DNA of 64,000 nt from an uncultured Lachnospiraceae bacterium (GCA_910585635.1 CAJUFE010000001.1:124001-188000), one strand, 5' to 3'. Shown: positions 49,981 through 59,376, counted from the stretch's first letter. The notes: generated by a model from the sequence alone, not told the origin. Numbers and translations are program-made.

Positions 49981-51951
49981 ATGGATACAAATGAAATCGC
50001 ATTTATCATATGCAAGAACGATACATCATGGTTTGAGGAGTGTGTCCGATATATACATGATCTATATATCCCGGAAGGATATACTGCCGATATCCTATCG
50101 ATAGAAGATGCAGAGACTGTGCCGTTGGCATATAATGCAGCGCTGGAGAGCAGTAAGGCGAAGTATAAAATATATCTGCGTGAAGATACGTTTATCCTTC
50201 ATCGAGATCTTATCCCAGATATATTGAATATCTTTAACGAAGACAGTTCTATCGGGATGATCGGGATGGTAGGTTGTCAGAAGGTATCGACAGGCGAGGG
50301 GGGTAAACAGCATTGGGATATGGGAAGGGTTTATGTAGATGACGGGGCATGTGTGAGAGACTGTGATCTGAGGAGCGGACAGAACGAAAAAGCGCGTTAT
50401 GCTTTCGCAGAGGCTATCGATGGTTTTCTGATGGCCACCCAATATGACCTTAAATGGAAGGAAGAGCTCGTGGAGGGGGGAGCCTATGGTGTTTCCCATT
50501 CTTTGTCGATGCTGGCGTCTGGGAAGAGGATCGTTATCCCATGGCAGGAAGAACCGTGGTGTTATCATAGGGAGGAAGGAGAAGGGGAAGAGACTCTGCG
50601 CGAACAGTTGATCGGGATCGTAGAAGCAGGAGCCTATGATGTGATCTGGTCAGTCATAGATGATGTGCGCGGGCTGAAGAGTAGAGAGGGTCATGTGATC
50701 GCAGGTTTAGCAGAGATATACATGCTGGAGAAAGCGAGTCGTCAAGGCCTATCTAGCAGATGGTGGTCATTACATGTGTGGGATGAAATATATGGTTATT
50801 ATGGTTATGTGCGGTCCATATTGATCCGGATGGTATATCAGAGAGAGGATGAACGTATACAAGAGCTACAGTCTATGGTCCGTCTGGGGAAACTCCACAA
50901 AGATGCTGTTTTATATTTAGCGGGCACCATATGGCCGGATGCAGACAAGGTATATCCATTCTTACTTAGAGAGCCGCGGGAAGAGCCATTGGTCAGTGTC
51001 ATCCTGCCAGTTTATAATGGCGCAGATTTTGTTGGAAAGACGATAGAGAGTATCCTAGGACAAACGTATCAAAATATGGAGATCATCATTGTGGATGATG
51101 CTTCAACGGATCATAGTCTAGAGGTGGTCCGTTCTTATCAGGATCCCAGGATAAAGGTCATAGCCTGTGAGAAAAACCGAAATGTAGTCTACAGCGGGAA
51201 TATCGGATTTAAAGCGGCGAAAGGTAAGTATGTTGCGCTGATAGGACATGATGACCTTTGGAGACAGGATAAGTTGGAGAAGCAGATCGCTTTTTTAGAA
51301 GAGCATCCATCTTACAGCGTATGTTTTACTTGTATGGATGTGATCGATGAAGGACTGAGGATCTGCAAGGGATCGTTCTTATACCAGATATTTTCTAGAA
51401 CAGATCGATCTGCAAAAGCATGGATACGAAAATTATTTATGGAGGGTAATTATTTTTGTGCACCAAGCGCATGTATTCGAAAGGAAATGCTTGATAAGGC
51501 GGGATATTATAGATTTGCTTTGTTGCAGTTACAGGATTACGACCTCTGGCTGCGGTTATTTTTGGAGGGAGAGGTGTATATCTATCCGGAAAGGTTGACT
51601 TATTACAGACAGTTTATGGATAAGAGAAATCTGAGCGCGATGAGTGATGAGGTGAGGATACGTGGTGTACATGAGAAACAGTATTTTTGCAGTCGTTATA
51701 TAAAGGAATTGTCGAAAGATAGATTTGTCGATATCTTTTCTGGTGATATGTTGGATGCTGATGCATGTGGCGAGAAAGAGGTCTTATGTGAAAAGGCACT
51801 CCTTCTTTGGAGGAAGGGCTTTTATTCTGGGTATTATGAGATCGCGGAGCTTTTGGAGGATGAGGAATGCAGACGGATCTTAGAGGAAAAGTATCGGATC
51901 GATCTTGCTCAATTCTATAAATTAAATGCGCGACCTGCGTATTATGAGTGA
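49981..51951 (+). CDS. Two-domain glycosyltransferase (GT2_5-like + GT2)
   Basis: 656 residues. N-terminal 1-330 is a paralogue of the gene at 47652 (AFIICKNDTSWFEECVRYI, YNAALESSKAKYKIYLRED, AIDGFLMATQYDL). From about 335 a complete GT2 domain follows: VSVILPVYNGADFVGKTIES, IIVDDASTDHSLEVV, IGHDDLWRQDKLEKQ and the LQDYDLWLRL acceptor motif. Two active sites are possible, for example adding two sugars in turn. Confidence 0.82.
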   Translation: MDTNEIAFIICKNDTSWFEECVRYIHDLYIPEGYTADILSIEDAETVPLAYNAALESSKAKYKIYLREDTFILHRDLIPDILNIFNEDSSIGMIGMVGCQKVSTGEGGKQHWDMGRVYVDDGACVRDCDLRSGQNEKARYAFAEAIDGFLMATQYDLKWKEELVEGGAYGVSHSLSMLASGKRIVIPWQEEPWCYHREEGEGEETLREQLIGIVEAGAYDVIWSVIDDVRGLKSREGHVIAGLAEIYMLEKASRQGLSSRWWSLHVWDEIYGYYGYVRSILIRMVYQREDERIQELQSMVRLGKLHKDAVLYLAGTIWPDADKVYPFLLREPREEPLVSVILPVYNGADFVGKTIESILGQTYQNMEIIIVDDASTDHSLEVVRSYQDPRIKVIACEKNRNVVYSGNIGFKAAKGKYVALIGHDDLWRQDKLEKQIAFLEEHPSYSVCFTCMDVIDEGLRICKGSFLYQIFSRTDRSAKAWIRKLFMEGNYFCAPSACIRKEMLDKAGYYRFALLQLQDYDLWLRLFLEGEVYIYPERLTYYRQFMDKRNLSAMSDEVRIRGVHEKQYFCSRYIKELSKDRFVDIFSGDMLDADACGEKEVLCEKALLLWRKGFYSGYYEIAELLEDEECRRILEEKYRIDLAQFYKLNARPAYYE

Positions 51952-51974
51952 TGAAGGAGGGTGAAGAGGATAGG

Positions 51975-52418
51975 ATGCAGATCATAAAGTATGCTTTTCA
52001 GCAGCATGGAGATGACAGGGGGATGTTGGTCGCATTGGAGGAATATAAGGATATCCCTTTTGAGATCAAACGGGTATACTACATGTATGATACGAAGGAA
52101 GGCGTACATCGTGGCTTCCATGCACATAAAAGTTTGGAACAGATCCTGGTCTGTATCCATGGTTCCTGCAAGATAAGGCTGGACAATGGGAGGGAGAAAA
52201 AGATCATATCACTGGAAAAGCCTTATGAAGGGTTGTATGTGCCTAACAATATGTGGAGAGAGATGTATGACTTTTCGCCAGAAGCAGTACTTATGGTGCT
52301 GGCCTCAGAGATATATCGGGAAGAGGATTATATCCGGGATTACGATGTTTTTTTAAGATCAGTGGAAGAAGGTGGAAGTGATGCATGTGCCATACCTGGA
52401 TCTGGGGCTGATACATAG
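51975..52418 (+). CDS. fdtA: FdtA/WxcM-type sugar 3,4-ketoisomerase
   Basis: Cupin enzyme converting dTDP-4-keto-6-deoxyglucose to the 3-keto isomer. 147 residues from ATG 51975 (GAAGAGG upstream). The family signature HRGFHAH at 45-51 supplies the catalytic His residues, and ILVCIHGSCKIRLD forms the cupin strand. Overlaps fdtB by about 40 bases. The Quip3N enzyme QdtA is very similar, so the product could be the Fuc3N or Qui3N precursor. RmlA and RmlB are not in this window. Confidence 0.85.
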   Translation: MQIIKYAFQQHGDDRGMLVALEEYKDIPFEIKRVYYMYDTKEGVHRGFHAHKSLEQILVCIHGSCKIRLDNGREKKIISLEKPYEGLYVPNNMWREMYDFSPEAVLMVLASEIYREEDYIRDYDVFLRSVEEGGSDACAIPGSGADT

Positions 52419-53478
52419 CAGGATACAGAAGGAACTGGATGAGGCATATCATATGGTGATGGACCGTCAGTGGTTTATAGGCGGGAAAGCGGACGAGCAA
52501 TTTGAAGAGGCATTTGCTGCGTACTGTGGTGCTGCTTATTGTGTCGGTACAGGGAATGGACTGGACGCGATCCGGCTGATCCTTCTGGCCTATGGGATCG
52601 GTCAGGGGGACGAGGTGATCGTTCCGGCCAATACATTTATCGCAACGGCATTGGCAGTCTCTTTTGTAGGCGCTGTCCCGGTTTTTGTGGATGCTTCTTT
52701 GGATACATTTACGATCGATCCGGAGAAGATAGAAGAAAAGCTGACCAAAAAGACGAAGGCGATCATCGCGGTGCATCTGTATGGACGTTGTGCGGATATG
52801 GAGACGATATGCAGGCTGGCAAGGAAACATTCTTTGAGAGTGATCGAGGATGCGGCGCAGGCGCACGGGGCGCAGGTGGATGGGAAAAGGACAGGGGTAC
52901 TTGGCGATGCGGCTGCGTTTAGCTTTTATCCCGGGAAAAATCTGGGTGCTTTAGGCGATGCTGGAGCTGTGGTCACTAATGATAAAGAGATTGCCGGAAA
53001 GGTACGGGCTTATGGAAATTATGGTTCCCATGAAAAATATGTCCATATGTACAAAGGGTGTAATTCTAGATTGGATGAGCTGCAGGCGGCATTTTTGTCA
53101 GTCAAGCTACGATATCTGGATGGATGGAATCGTGAACGAAGACGGATCGCGAAGGAGTATACAGAAAGGATCCATAATAGTAGGGTTGTATGCCCCCAAA
53201 TACCAAAAGATGAAGAGGAGCATGTATTTCATATCTATCCTGTATTGGTAGAGGAGAGGCGTTCATTCGTGGAGTTTCTTGGGAAACATGGGATCATGAC
53301 CAATGTCCATTATCCGATCCCTATTATGGAACAGGGGGCTTATGCGGAGGACAAAGGGCAGATCATAAACTACCCGGTCACAAAAAGGATATGCAAGCAG
53401 GAGGTTAGCCTTCCATTGTATCCGGGGATCACAGAGGAGCAGATAGAGCTGGTGATCCAATGCGTGGATAGTTTTTGA
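52381..53478 (+). CDS. fdtB: FdtB/QdtB-type PLP-dependent sugar 3-aminotransferase
   Basis: DegT/DnrJ/EryC1 family: installs the 3-amino group on the FdtA product. 365 residues from ATG 52381 (GGTGG upstream; GTG 52372 is an alternative). PLP lysine K186 in FYPGKNLGALGDAG, and IEDAAQAHG at 155-163 contacts the cofactor. It starts inside fdtA, so the two are coupled. Confidence 0.9.
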   Translation: MHVPYLDLGLIHSRIQKELDEAYHMVMDRQWFIGGKADEQFEEAFAAYCGAAYCVGTGNGLDAIRLILLAYGIGQGDEVIVPANTFIATALAVSFVGAVPVFVDASLDTFTIDPEKIEEKLTKKTKAIIAVHLYGRCADMETICRLARKHSLRVIEDAAQAHGAQVDGKRTGVLGDAAAFSFYPGKNLGALGDAGAVVTNDKEIAGKVRAYGNYGSHEKYVHMYKGCNSRLDELQAAFLSVKLRYLDGWNRERRRIAKEYTERIHNSRVVCPQIPKDEEEHVFHIYPVLVEERRSFVEFLGKHGIMTNVHYPIPIMEQGAYAEDKGQIINYPVTKRICKQEVSLPLYPGITEEQIELVIQCVDSF

Positions 53479-53542
53479 GAAAGAGATATCTTAGATGGTG
53501 AGTTGGCAAAAATATAGTAAGCTTCGAGGATAGAAAAGGACA

Positions 53543-54052
53543 ATGCGGATAAGAAAGCTGGAAAAAAAAGACGCCGATCTAATGCTTGAATGGATGCATG
53601 ATGATCGGGTTGTGCAATATCTATTGGCTGATCTTTCGAAAAAGAGCGATCAGGATTGCCAAAGATTTATCGATAAAAGCCAAACGGTCCGGGAGGACTT
53701 ACATCTGGCGATCGCGGATGATGATGATGTTTATATGGGAACAGTCAGTCTAAAGCATATCGACCTGTTCCATAAAGATGCAGAGTTTGCAATTGTTGTC
53801 AGAAGGATCGCTATGGGTAAAGGATATGCCATATTTGGGATGGATGAGATACTTGAGAAAGGTAAGAGGGATCTTGGATTAAGAGATATCTATTGGTGCG
53901 TATCGAAGGACAATCTGCGTGCGCGTGGTTTTTATGATAAAAATGGGTTTGAACGATGTATGTGTATCCCGGCCCATATCACAAAAAATTATCCTCAGGA
54001 CGTCATGGATGACTTGATATGGTATCACGTACACTTAAGAACATTATATTGA
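53543..54052 (+). CDS. GNAT-family N-acetyltransferase
   Basis: 169 residues with the GNAT pattern: IRKLEKKDADLMLEWMHD start, acetyl-CoA loop RRIAMGKGYAIFGMDEIL, and VSKDNLRARGFYDKNGFER near the end. Likely acetylates the 3-amino sugar made by FdtA/FdtB, the place taken elsewhere by hexapeptide-type FdtC/QdtC. That assignment rests on gene order. Confidence 0.82.
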   Translation: MRIRKLEKKDADLMLEWMHDDRVVQYLLADLSKKSDQDCQRFIDKSQTVREDLHLAIADDDDVYMGTVSLKHIDLFHKDAEFAIVVRRIAMGKGYAIFGMDEILEKGKRDLGLRDIYWCVSKDNLRARGFYDKNGFERCMCIPAHITKNYPQDVMDDLIWYHVHLRTLY

Positions 54053-54077
54053 TGGATTTAGACCAAGGAGATAGGTT

Positions 54078-56162
54078 ATGCATGATAAAGAGTTGGTCCT
54101 GGACCATTTGGGGATCCTTGTAACTACATACTGCAACCTTAATTGCAGAGATTGTGCAGATCTGATACCCAAGAGAGCATGTCATCATTATGAGTTGGAT
54201 CATCTTATATCCGACGTAGCCATAGTGCTGGAAAATGTAGACCATATAAAAGAAGTCCTTGTGATCGGAGGCGAAACGTTACTTTATCCATGGTTGTCAG
54301 AAGTTTTGGATTTTTGTAAAAGTCAGCAGAAGATTGGCAAACTGATCATAACAACAAATGGTGTTTCTACACCTGATGAGAGGCTGCTTGAAAATTTTCG
54401 GAGAAATAAAGTTCTGATACGTGTGAGCGGTTATCCAGGATATGTTGTCCCAAACAGAAAAAAGGTTTTGCAGAAATATAAGGACAGCGATCTTGAGGTA
54501 GAAGATCTGGAAAGTATGCAGTGGTATGCTATGGGCAACTTTAAGAAAAGATATAGAACGGAAGAGGAGTTAAAGGATGTATTTCGTACATGTGCAATGA
54601 AGGATTGCGTGACATTGGGGCGAGAGGGAAAGATATTTTTTTGTTCAAGGCAGATGACAGCTGATGAAACAACATTTTATCCGGATCCATTAGAAAATGA
54701 GTTTGTTAATGTGCGTATAGAGAAAAACCTTCGTAAAAGGCTGAGAGAGTTTTATTCTCTTCCGTATATCACCACTTGTGATCATTGTGACGGTATCAGT
54801 TGTGCAACGAAAAAGACTGTGCCTGCTGCAGCACAGATCCTAAAAAAAGAAACTTTTTTAGCTCTTTTGTCATTATATTTTGAAATAAAAGATGACCACC
54901 TATCCGACCTGGAAAAAGCAACAGCTGTTATGCGAGCATTGCAGCTTATAAGCGATGATATTTATAGATCATATGGGGTAGGACCTGCTGTGAAGATCAT
55001 TGAGCTGGCGAATAAACCTGAGTGTTTGGCAGCTAACTGGAATGGATTTATGGACTATTATCTTTGCCTTATAAATGAGCTGACAAAAGATTACCTTTAT
55101 GAGGTGAGGAGCGATAGTCCGTATGCTTTTTCGCAAAATATTCAGGGGATGCGTTTTTTGAACAGGATCATTATCAGCGATCATGCAGACAGCTCAGCGG
55201 ACATATTGATCGAAGAACAGGAGATCTTCGATGCTGTAAACAAAAAGTGGCCGGTCGACCTATATACATATAATCGTTTGTTTGTCGAAAGTAAATTCGG
55301 GAGGATCCAAAATGAGGATGTAAAATGTATCATTTGCGGACTGCCTTATACTCAATATGGGATATTAGAAAAGGAAATGCCGGTATCGACTTGTAACCTA
55401 TCGGTCACGGGACAGGATATACCCTACTCTATATTAATGGCGGAAAAAGCATTGGAACATGATCCTGGTATTGAGGTGGTAGTGATCCCGATAGCATATT
55501 TTCAAGGTTGCTATGACATGTCGTCTGATGATGCACAACTGCATAGGGATGTGATATCTTATATCGATCTGCCGATATTAGGAAAAAAGCGGAACTATGT
55601 AGATAAGGGATGCGATCAAAGAGAACAAACGATCCTAGAGTTGTATAATCATATTTATGATCTAGAAAAAATCCGTGAAAAACGAGACAAAGAACTTATA
55701 TGCTTTTTGAAATATGAGGATTTTTTTAACGAGATATTTCCGCAGCCGCTATATGGCGGGCTTAAATTTGATGCCAAGATGCTAAGTGCTGAGGAAAAGC
55801 AGAAAAGTGCATGGATCACGGCGCAGCATAATGAAAGAGTATGTACTTTAAATGGGTATAAAGAAACTCTGCGATATTTGGCAGATTTTCTCCGAAAGAT
55901 GGAGGAAATGAAGATCAAAGTTTTGCTCTTTGTCCCTCCAGCTACAAGGTATCTGGTGGAAGCCAGCAGCAAAGAACTACAAGATTTTTATTATCGAAAC
56001 CTGGTCACAAAACTTTTTAAGGGAAGATATGTGAGATTTTTAGATCTCTTTGATGATGAACGATTTGATGAAAATGATTTTTGCGATTTCGAGCATTTAA
56101 ATCATGGTGGAGCAGAAAAGTTGACAAGGATCATAGGGAAAGTTATCCTAAATTGGTCATAG
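54078..56162 (+). CDS. Radical SAM protein fused to an SGNH/DltD-like domain
   Basis: 694 residues. Residues 1-240: radical SAM core with C19-x3-C23-x2-C26 (CNLNCRDC), the GGE motif in VIGGETLLYPWL, and further Cys pairs (TCDHCDGISC about 238-247) typical of a SPASM-like or twitch extension. Middle (about 250-400) helical, unrecognised. C-terminal about 410-694 looks SGNH-hydrolase-like, as in DltD/AlgX: IICGLPYTQYGI, a GDSL-like Ser environment not clear, and the end motif D670-F-E-H673-LNHGG. AAGGAG precedes ATG 54078. The fusion could modify a glycan. Confidence 0.7.
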   Translation: MHDKELVLDHLGILVTTYCNLNCRDCADLIPKRACHHYELDHLISDVAIVLENVDHIKEVLVIGGETLLYPWLSEVLDFCKSQQKIGKLIITTNGVSTPDERLLENFRRNKVLIRVSGYPGYVVPNRKKVLQKYKDSDLEVEDLESMQWYAMGNFKKRYRTEEELKDVFRTCAMKDCVTLGREGKIFFCSRQMTADETTFYPDPLENEFVNVRIEKNLRKRLREFYSLPYITTCDHCDGISCATKKTVPAAAQILKKETFLALLSLYFEIKDDHLSDLEKATAVMRALQLISDDIYRSYGVGPAVKIIELANKPECLAANWNGFMDYYLCLINELTKDYLYEVRSDSPYAFSQNIQGMRFLNRIIISDHADSSADILIEEQEIFDAVNKKWPVDLYTYNRLFVESKFGRIQNEDVKCIICGLPYTQYGILEKEMPVSTCNLSVTGQDIPYSILMAEKALEHDPGIEVVVIPIAYFQGCYDMSSDDAQLHRDVISYIDLPILGKKRNYVDKGCDQREQTILELYNHIYDLEKIREKRDKELICFLKYEDFFNEIFPQPLYGGLKFDAKMLSAEEKQKSAWITAQHNERVCTLNGYKETLRYLADFLRKMEEMKIKVLLFVPPATRYLVEASSKELQDFYYRNLVTKLFKGRYVRFLDLFDDERFDENDFCDFEHLNHGGAEKLTRIIGKVILNWS

Positions 56163-56375
56163 GCAAAGGATCATTGAGCAGACTCAAACCGTGGATTTAG
56201 TGATCGGGCGTTTTTACTGAACACCGAGAGGAGGTATAGGATGGATCTGAGCTATCGGGCTTCGTAAAGTAGATGAGCTTGAGGATCGGTCTATCGTGTT
56301 CTAAGTGGAGAGCGGGATGTGATCATTGGATCAAAGGTATCCCGCTCTGTGTAGTTAGTATACGCCCAAGCTTGA

Positions 56376-56518
56376 TAGCCCAACAGCGACAAGACCTTAT
56401 TGGTGAGAAAGAGATATCCAAGCTACAAAAGACAATACTTTACTTGCTGTGGTCTCAGTGCGCTAAGTGGCCGGATCATCCGTTGCTCTGATGGAAACGT
56501 TTCGGGAAGATCGGATAC
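56376..56518 (-). pseudogene. Fossil 3' end of a GT8 gene
   Basis: Matches, base for base with scattered differences, the last 140 bases of the intact GT8 gene at 56698 (for example TGCTGTGGT, GCGACA.GACCTTAT). In the reading frame it gives TNKVLSLLGYQ, against TDKVLSLLSY-stop. The stop codon is lost. Confidence 0.7.
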
Positions 56519-56547
56519 TTTAAATGTCTATGTCAAACTTTACTGGG

Positions 56548-56592
56548 CTTCGTTGTGCTGAAGATACCGACTAATGTAGGTTCGTGTTCAGA
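56548..56592 (-). pseudogene. Fossil fragment of a LicD-type gene
   Basis: The minus strand reads SEHEPTLVGIFSTTK, closely matching VEHEPTLTCLFNTKN of the LicD protein at 32427. Too short for certainty, but with the neighbouring GT8 fossil it suggests a lost licD-GT8 arrangement. Confidence 0.5.
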
Positions 56593-56697
56593 AATTCAGG
56601 GCCATGGGTAATGCTTCGAGAAGGAGCGCTCACTGTTATGACTGTCTATCCTCTGTCTCCGGGTTGCTGAGAGCAAGGCTTGTCTTGACTTTTGGGC

Positions 56698-57699
56698 TCA
56701 GTAGCTCAGTAGCGACAGGACCTTATCGGTAAGGAAAAGATATTCCAGCCATAGAAAGTAATATTCTATCTGCTGTGGTTTTAGTCCACTGAGCGACTGC
56801 AGATCCCCGCCGCTTTGGCGGAAACGTTCTGGAAAGATAGGATATGCAGCTTTCCAGGGTTTGAAGGGGACACCGGCAAAATGGAGGATGGCCGGTTGAT
56901 AGTCTGGCTTTTGCTCTACATAACGGTAATAGCCGATGCAGAAGTTGAACGGATTGTACCACACATAACGGATCTGAGGGTAGCCGAAATATTTTATACG
57001 GCCGATAAAGGCTGCGGACAAGAGGCCTTGGTCACCGAAATAGACAGGGGGTTCTTTTTTTCCATCCGGCCCTGCCAGGGCTTTTTGCAGCTGTTCTGTT
57101 AGGTCAAGATAATAGGTGATGTTGATGGCGTGTTCCCGCATCTTTTTCAAGTTGATCATATAGGAGCCGGAATTGAAGATGCCTTCCAGGATATCGGGGA
57201 GATATCCCTTTTTCGGCAACAGATCATCGGTTTTATATAATACGAAGTTATCTCCTTCCGGTTTGTATTTTTGCGGGGTGACGATGAGAAAGTTATCATC
57301 AAAGTCGCAGTTGTAATAAGGAGCGATATCCCCGACGACCAATGTGTCTCCAGCATCCAGATAGAGAATACGGTCTATGGTATCTGGCAGTAGTTGATGG
57401 GCGCAGAGGGGATAATAGGTCTCCCGGTACCAACGGCCTGCTCTTACCAAAGGATCATAGTTTTCTGGGTCCGGTACGACGATCTCATGGAAAGTGATGT
57501 TCCCACAACCATTGCAGAGGTCTGTGAGCATCTTGATAGTTCCCGGGGAGATCTGGCTGTGGAGCAGATAGAGATCGATATGGGCATGGGCCAGGTTTTT
57601 TGCCATGGCAGTGAGGGATATGGTCATCTGGGGAGCCAGTGTATCATCAGAAGAGGTAAGGATGTTGTAGTGGGGCTGTGAGGTCTGTTCAAGGTTCAT
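56698..57699 (-). CDS. GT8-family glycosyltransferase
   Basis: 333 residues. Retaining GT-A enzyme: D115-A-G-D118 in RILYLDAGDTLVV binds the metal, then GIFNSGSYMINL, GDQGLLSA and HFAGVPFKPW (the H-x-x-G-x-x-K-P-W end of the donor site). Opposite strand to the surrounding island, with its own ribosome site (GGAGGATATATCA). Related enzymes extend surface glycans with glucose or galactose; the sugar here is unknown. Confidence 0.92.
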   Translation of the reverse strand: MNLEQTSQPHYNILTSSDDTLAPQMTISLTAMAKNLAHAHIDLYLLHSQISPGTIKMLTDLCNGCGNITFHEIVVPDPENYDPLVRAGRWYRETYYPLCAHQLLPDTIDRILYLDAGDTLVVGDIAPYYNCDFDDNFLIVTPQKYKPEGDNFVLYKTDDLLPKKGYLPDILEGIFNSGSYMINLKKMREHAINITYYLDLTEQLQKALAGPDGKKEPPVYFGDQGLLSAAFIGRIKYFGYPQIRYVWYNPFNFCIGYYRYVEQKPDYQPAILHFAGVPFKPWKAAYPIFPERFRQSGGDLQSLSGLKPQQIEYYFLWLEYLFLTDKVLSLLSY

Positions 57700-58050
57700 T
57701 GATATATCCTCCGGTATAGAGTTATTTTGGATGGGACTGCGTCATCTAGTGATCATTATAATATGATCGATGCAATTCATCAATGTTTTTTATCGAAGAT
57801 ACGAGGTAGAAAATATCTTGGTGTTCTTATTTTCAGTTAGGTCGAGAGCTTATGGAGCAGCAGGTGCCTGACTATAGTAGAGATCCGTATATCAACAACC
57901 TCTCGGAGATCGATCGGATGCTTCTTGGATCGTTGTATCCTACAGTCGATAAAGAAGGATCTTGTCAGACCTCCCAGGAGATAAAGCGGTTATTGGGTGG
58001 AGATCGGTCAGAGAACTGAACGATAGAATGTGGGGTAAAGGAGAACGAGT
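57700..58050. other. Spacer between the GT8 and FkbM-type genes
   Basis: 351 bases, AT-rich, acting as a divergent promoter region. On the + strand a 55-codon frame from ATG 57852 ends at 58019 (listed separately). Confidence 0.4.
57852..58019 (+). CDS. Possible small protein of 55 residues
   Basis: MEQQVPDYSRDPYINN start, acidic, with a helical LSEIDRMLLGSLY and a Lys/Arg tail (EIKRLLGGDRSEN). The only ribosome-site candidate is AGGTCGAGAG. It ends 31 bases before the FkbM-type gene. The composition is protein-like, so it may be a real small gene or the 3' remnant of a larger one. Confidence 0.35.
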   Translation: MEQQVPDYSRDPYINNLSEIDRMLLGSLYPTVDKEGSCQTSQEIKRLLGGDRSEN

Positions 58051-59313
58051 GTGAAGAGAGATAAAATGACTAAAAATGTATATCTACAGATGAGAAAGAT
58101 GCTCGATATGGTTGGCGATGCGATCGGATATATCATGGATCTTGACGAAGGAGATTGTCAACTGATAGATAGCCTGGAAAAAGACCTGATATATACGATA
58201 GAGAATGTTAATATAGAACTTTTATATAGCCCGAAAGTAGGCTTTTGCAGATTAGATGATCTTGATAAAAGGAAAGGTAGGCCGGGTTACAAGCAAGAAG
58301 TGGTCATTCAATATGTTAGTTGGTTAGATAAGATAACAGGTATCTTGGAAGAACAATATCATACGGAGAATGTATGGGAAGAAAGATTTATCAGATTGAT
58401 GGATCATAGCCAGTATGTGGATCGTGATCTGACTATAGGAATTGTAAAGGATGCTTTGTTTAGTAAAAGTGCTGAAGAGATCGCTCATCTCTGTAGATAT
58501 TATCAGACATTTCATGTGATGTGGGGGACTCTAGATGTGCTGAATGACAGGTATGATGTGATCGTAAACCGAGTGACAGCCCTTAAGGAACATAGAGAAG
58601 ATTTTCTTTGGTTGTATGGACAACTGAGCGATCAGCGTTCTAGATTGGTCCTTACTGGTATGCTGTATAATTGGGTCACATTTGACTTAGATTACATTCG
58701 AGAAATGAAGGAGGCAAATTTTACAGATTATTTTGATCTGGACCTTGTAGGATGTGATGAAGAAGAAGTTGTGGTTGACCTTGGGGCGTGGACAGGTGAT
58801 TCAGCATTAAATTATATCCAAACATATGGGAGATATAAAAGGATATATTGTTATGAGATCGACGCATCGAATATGAAAGCGGCGAAAGAGAAACTAAGCG
58901 GGTATCCAGATATTGTATTTGTGAATAAAGGAGCGGGAAATAAAGACAGTATAGGATATATTGATGGATCACCAATGTCATCCTGTAATAAGATCACAGA
59001 TCAGGATACTGGTAAAAAGATAGAGATGGTACGACTGGATGATGACATTGACGAAAAAGTGACTTTGATAAAAATGGATATCGAGGGAGGAGAACAAGAT
59101 GCGTTATTAGGCAGTGTCAGGCATATCCAAGAGGAGCATCCCAAATTGTTGATCAGCGTCTATCATAATAATGAAGATATCTGGAAGATCCAACAGATGA
59201 TACTAGATATGTATCCGGGTTATCAGTTGTATCTTAGGAGCAATGGATATCAGTGGGGGCCATCAGAGATCGTGTTGTTGGCGATCGATAAAAGTAGAAA
59301 TATCGATCGCTAA
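58051..59313 (+). CDS. FkbM-family methyltransferase with long N-terminal domain
   Basis: 420 residues from GTG 58051 (AAAGGAG upstream). First 225 residues helical and unrecognised. Methyltransferase core from 230: VVVDLGAWTGDSALNYI is motif I, CYEIDAS the acidic strand, and IKMDIEGGEQDALLGS the FkbM signature. Such enzymes O-methylate glycans, including flagellin sugars. An inverted repeat (59281-59290, 59301-59310) covers the last codons. Confidence 0.85.
   Translation: MKRDKMTKNVYLQMRKMLDMVGDAIGYIMDLDEGDCQLIDSLEKDLIYTIENVNIELLYSPKVGFCRLDDLDKRKGRPGYKQEVVIQYVSWLDKITGILEEQYHTENVWEERFIRLMDHSQYVDRDLTIGIVKDALFSKSAEEIAHLCRYYQTFHVMWGTLDVLNDRYDVIVNRVTALKEHREDFLWLYGQLSDQRSRLVLTGMLYNWVTFDLDYIREMKEANFTDYFDLDLVGCDEEEVVVDLGAWTGDSALNYIQTYGRYKRIYCYEIDASNMKAAKEKLSGYPDIVFVNKGAGNKDSIGYIDGSPMSSCNKITDQDTGKKIEMVRLDDDIDEKVTLIKMDIEGGEQDALLGSVRHIQEEHPKLLISVYHNNEDIWKIQQMILDMYPGYQLYLRSNGYQWGPSEIVLLAIDKSRNIDR
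59281..59310. promoter_or_regulatory. Hairpin over the FkbM gene's 3' end
   Basis: GCGATCGATA (59281-59290) pairs with TATCGATCGC (59301-59310). A weaker second stem, CTTGCAA/TTGCAAG (59327-59333, 59346-59352), follows with short T-runs; together they may stop transcription. Confidence 0.45.
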
Positions 59314-59376
59314 AAAGTTAAAAGTTCTTGCAATTAAAAACCTTTTTGCAAGTCTTATGAGGGAGGGGGCTTTAAG

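Larger units (their letters stand above)
56163..56697. other. Gene-free stretch holding decayed copies of GT8 and LicD sequences
   Basis: 535 bases. Two fossils on the minus strand are listed separately. The plus frame at 56273-56491 is their antisense and is not a gene. At 56238-56269 an AGGAGG site precedes an eight-codon frame. Confidence 0.55.
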
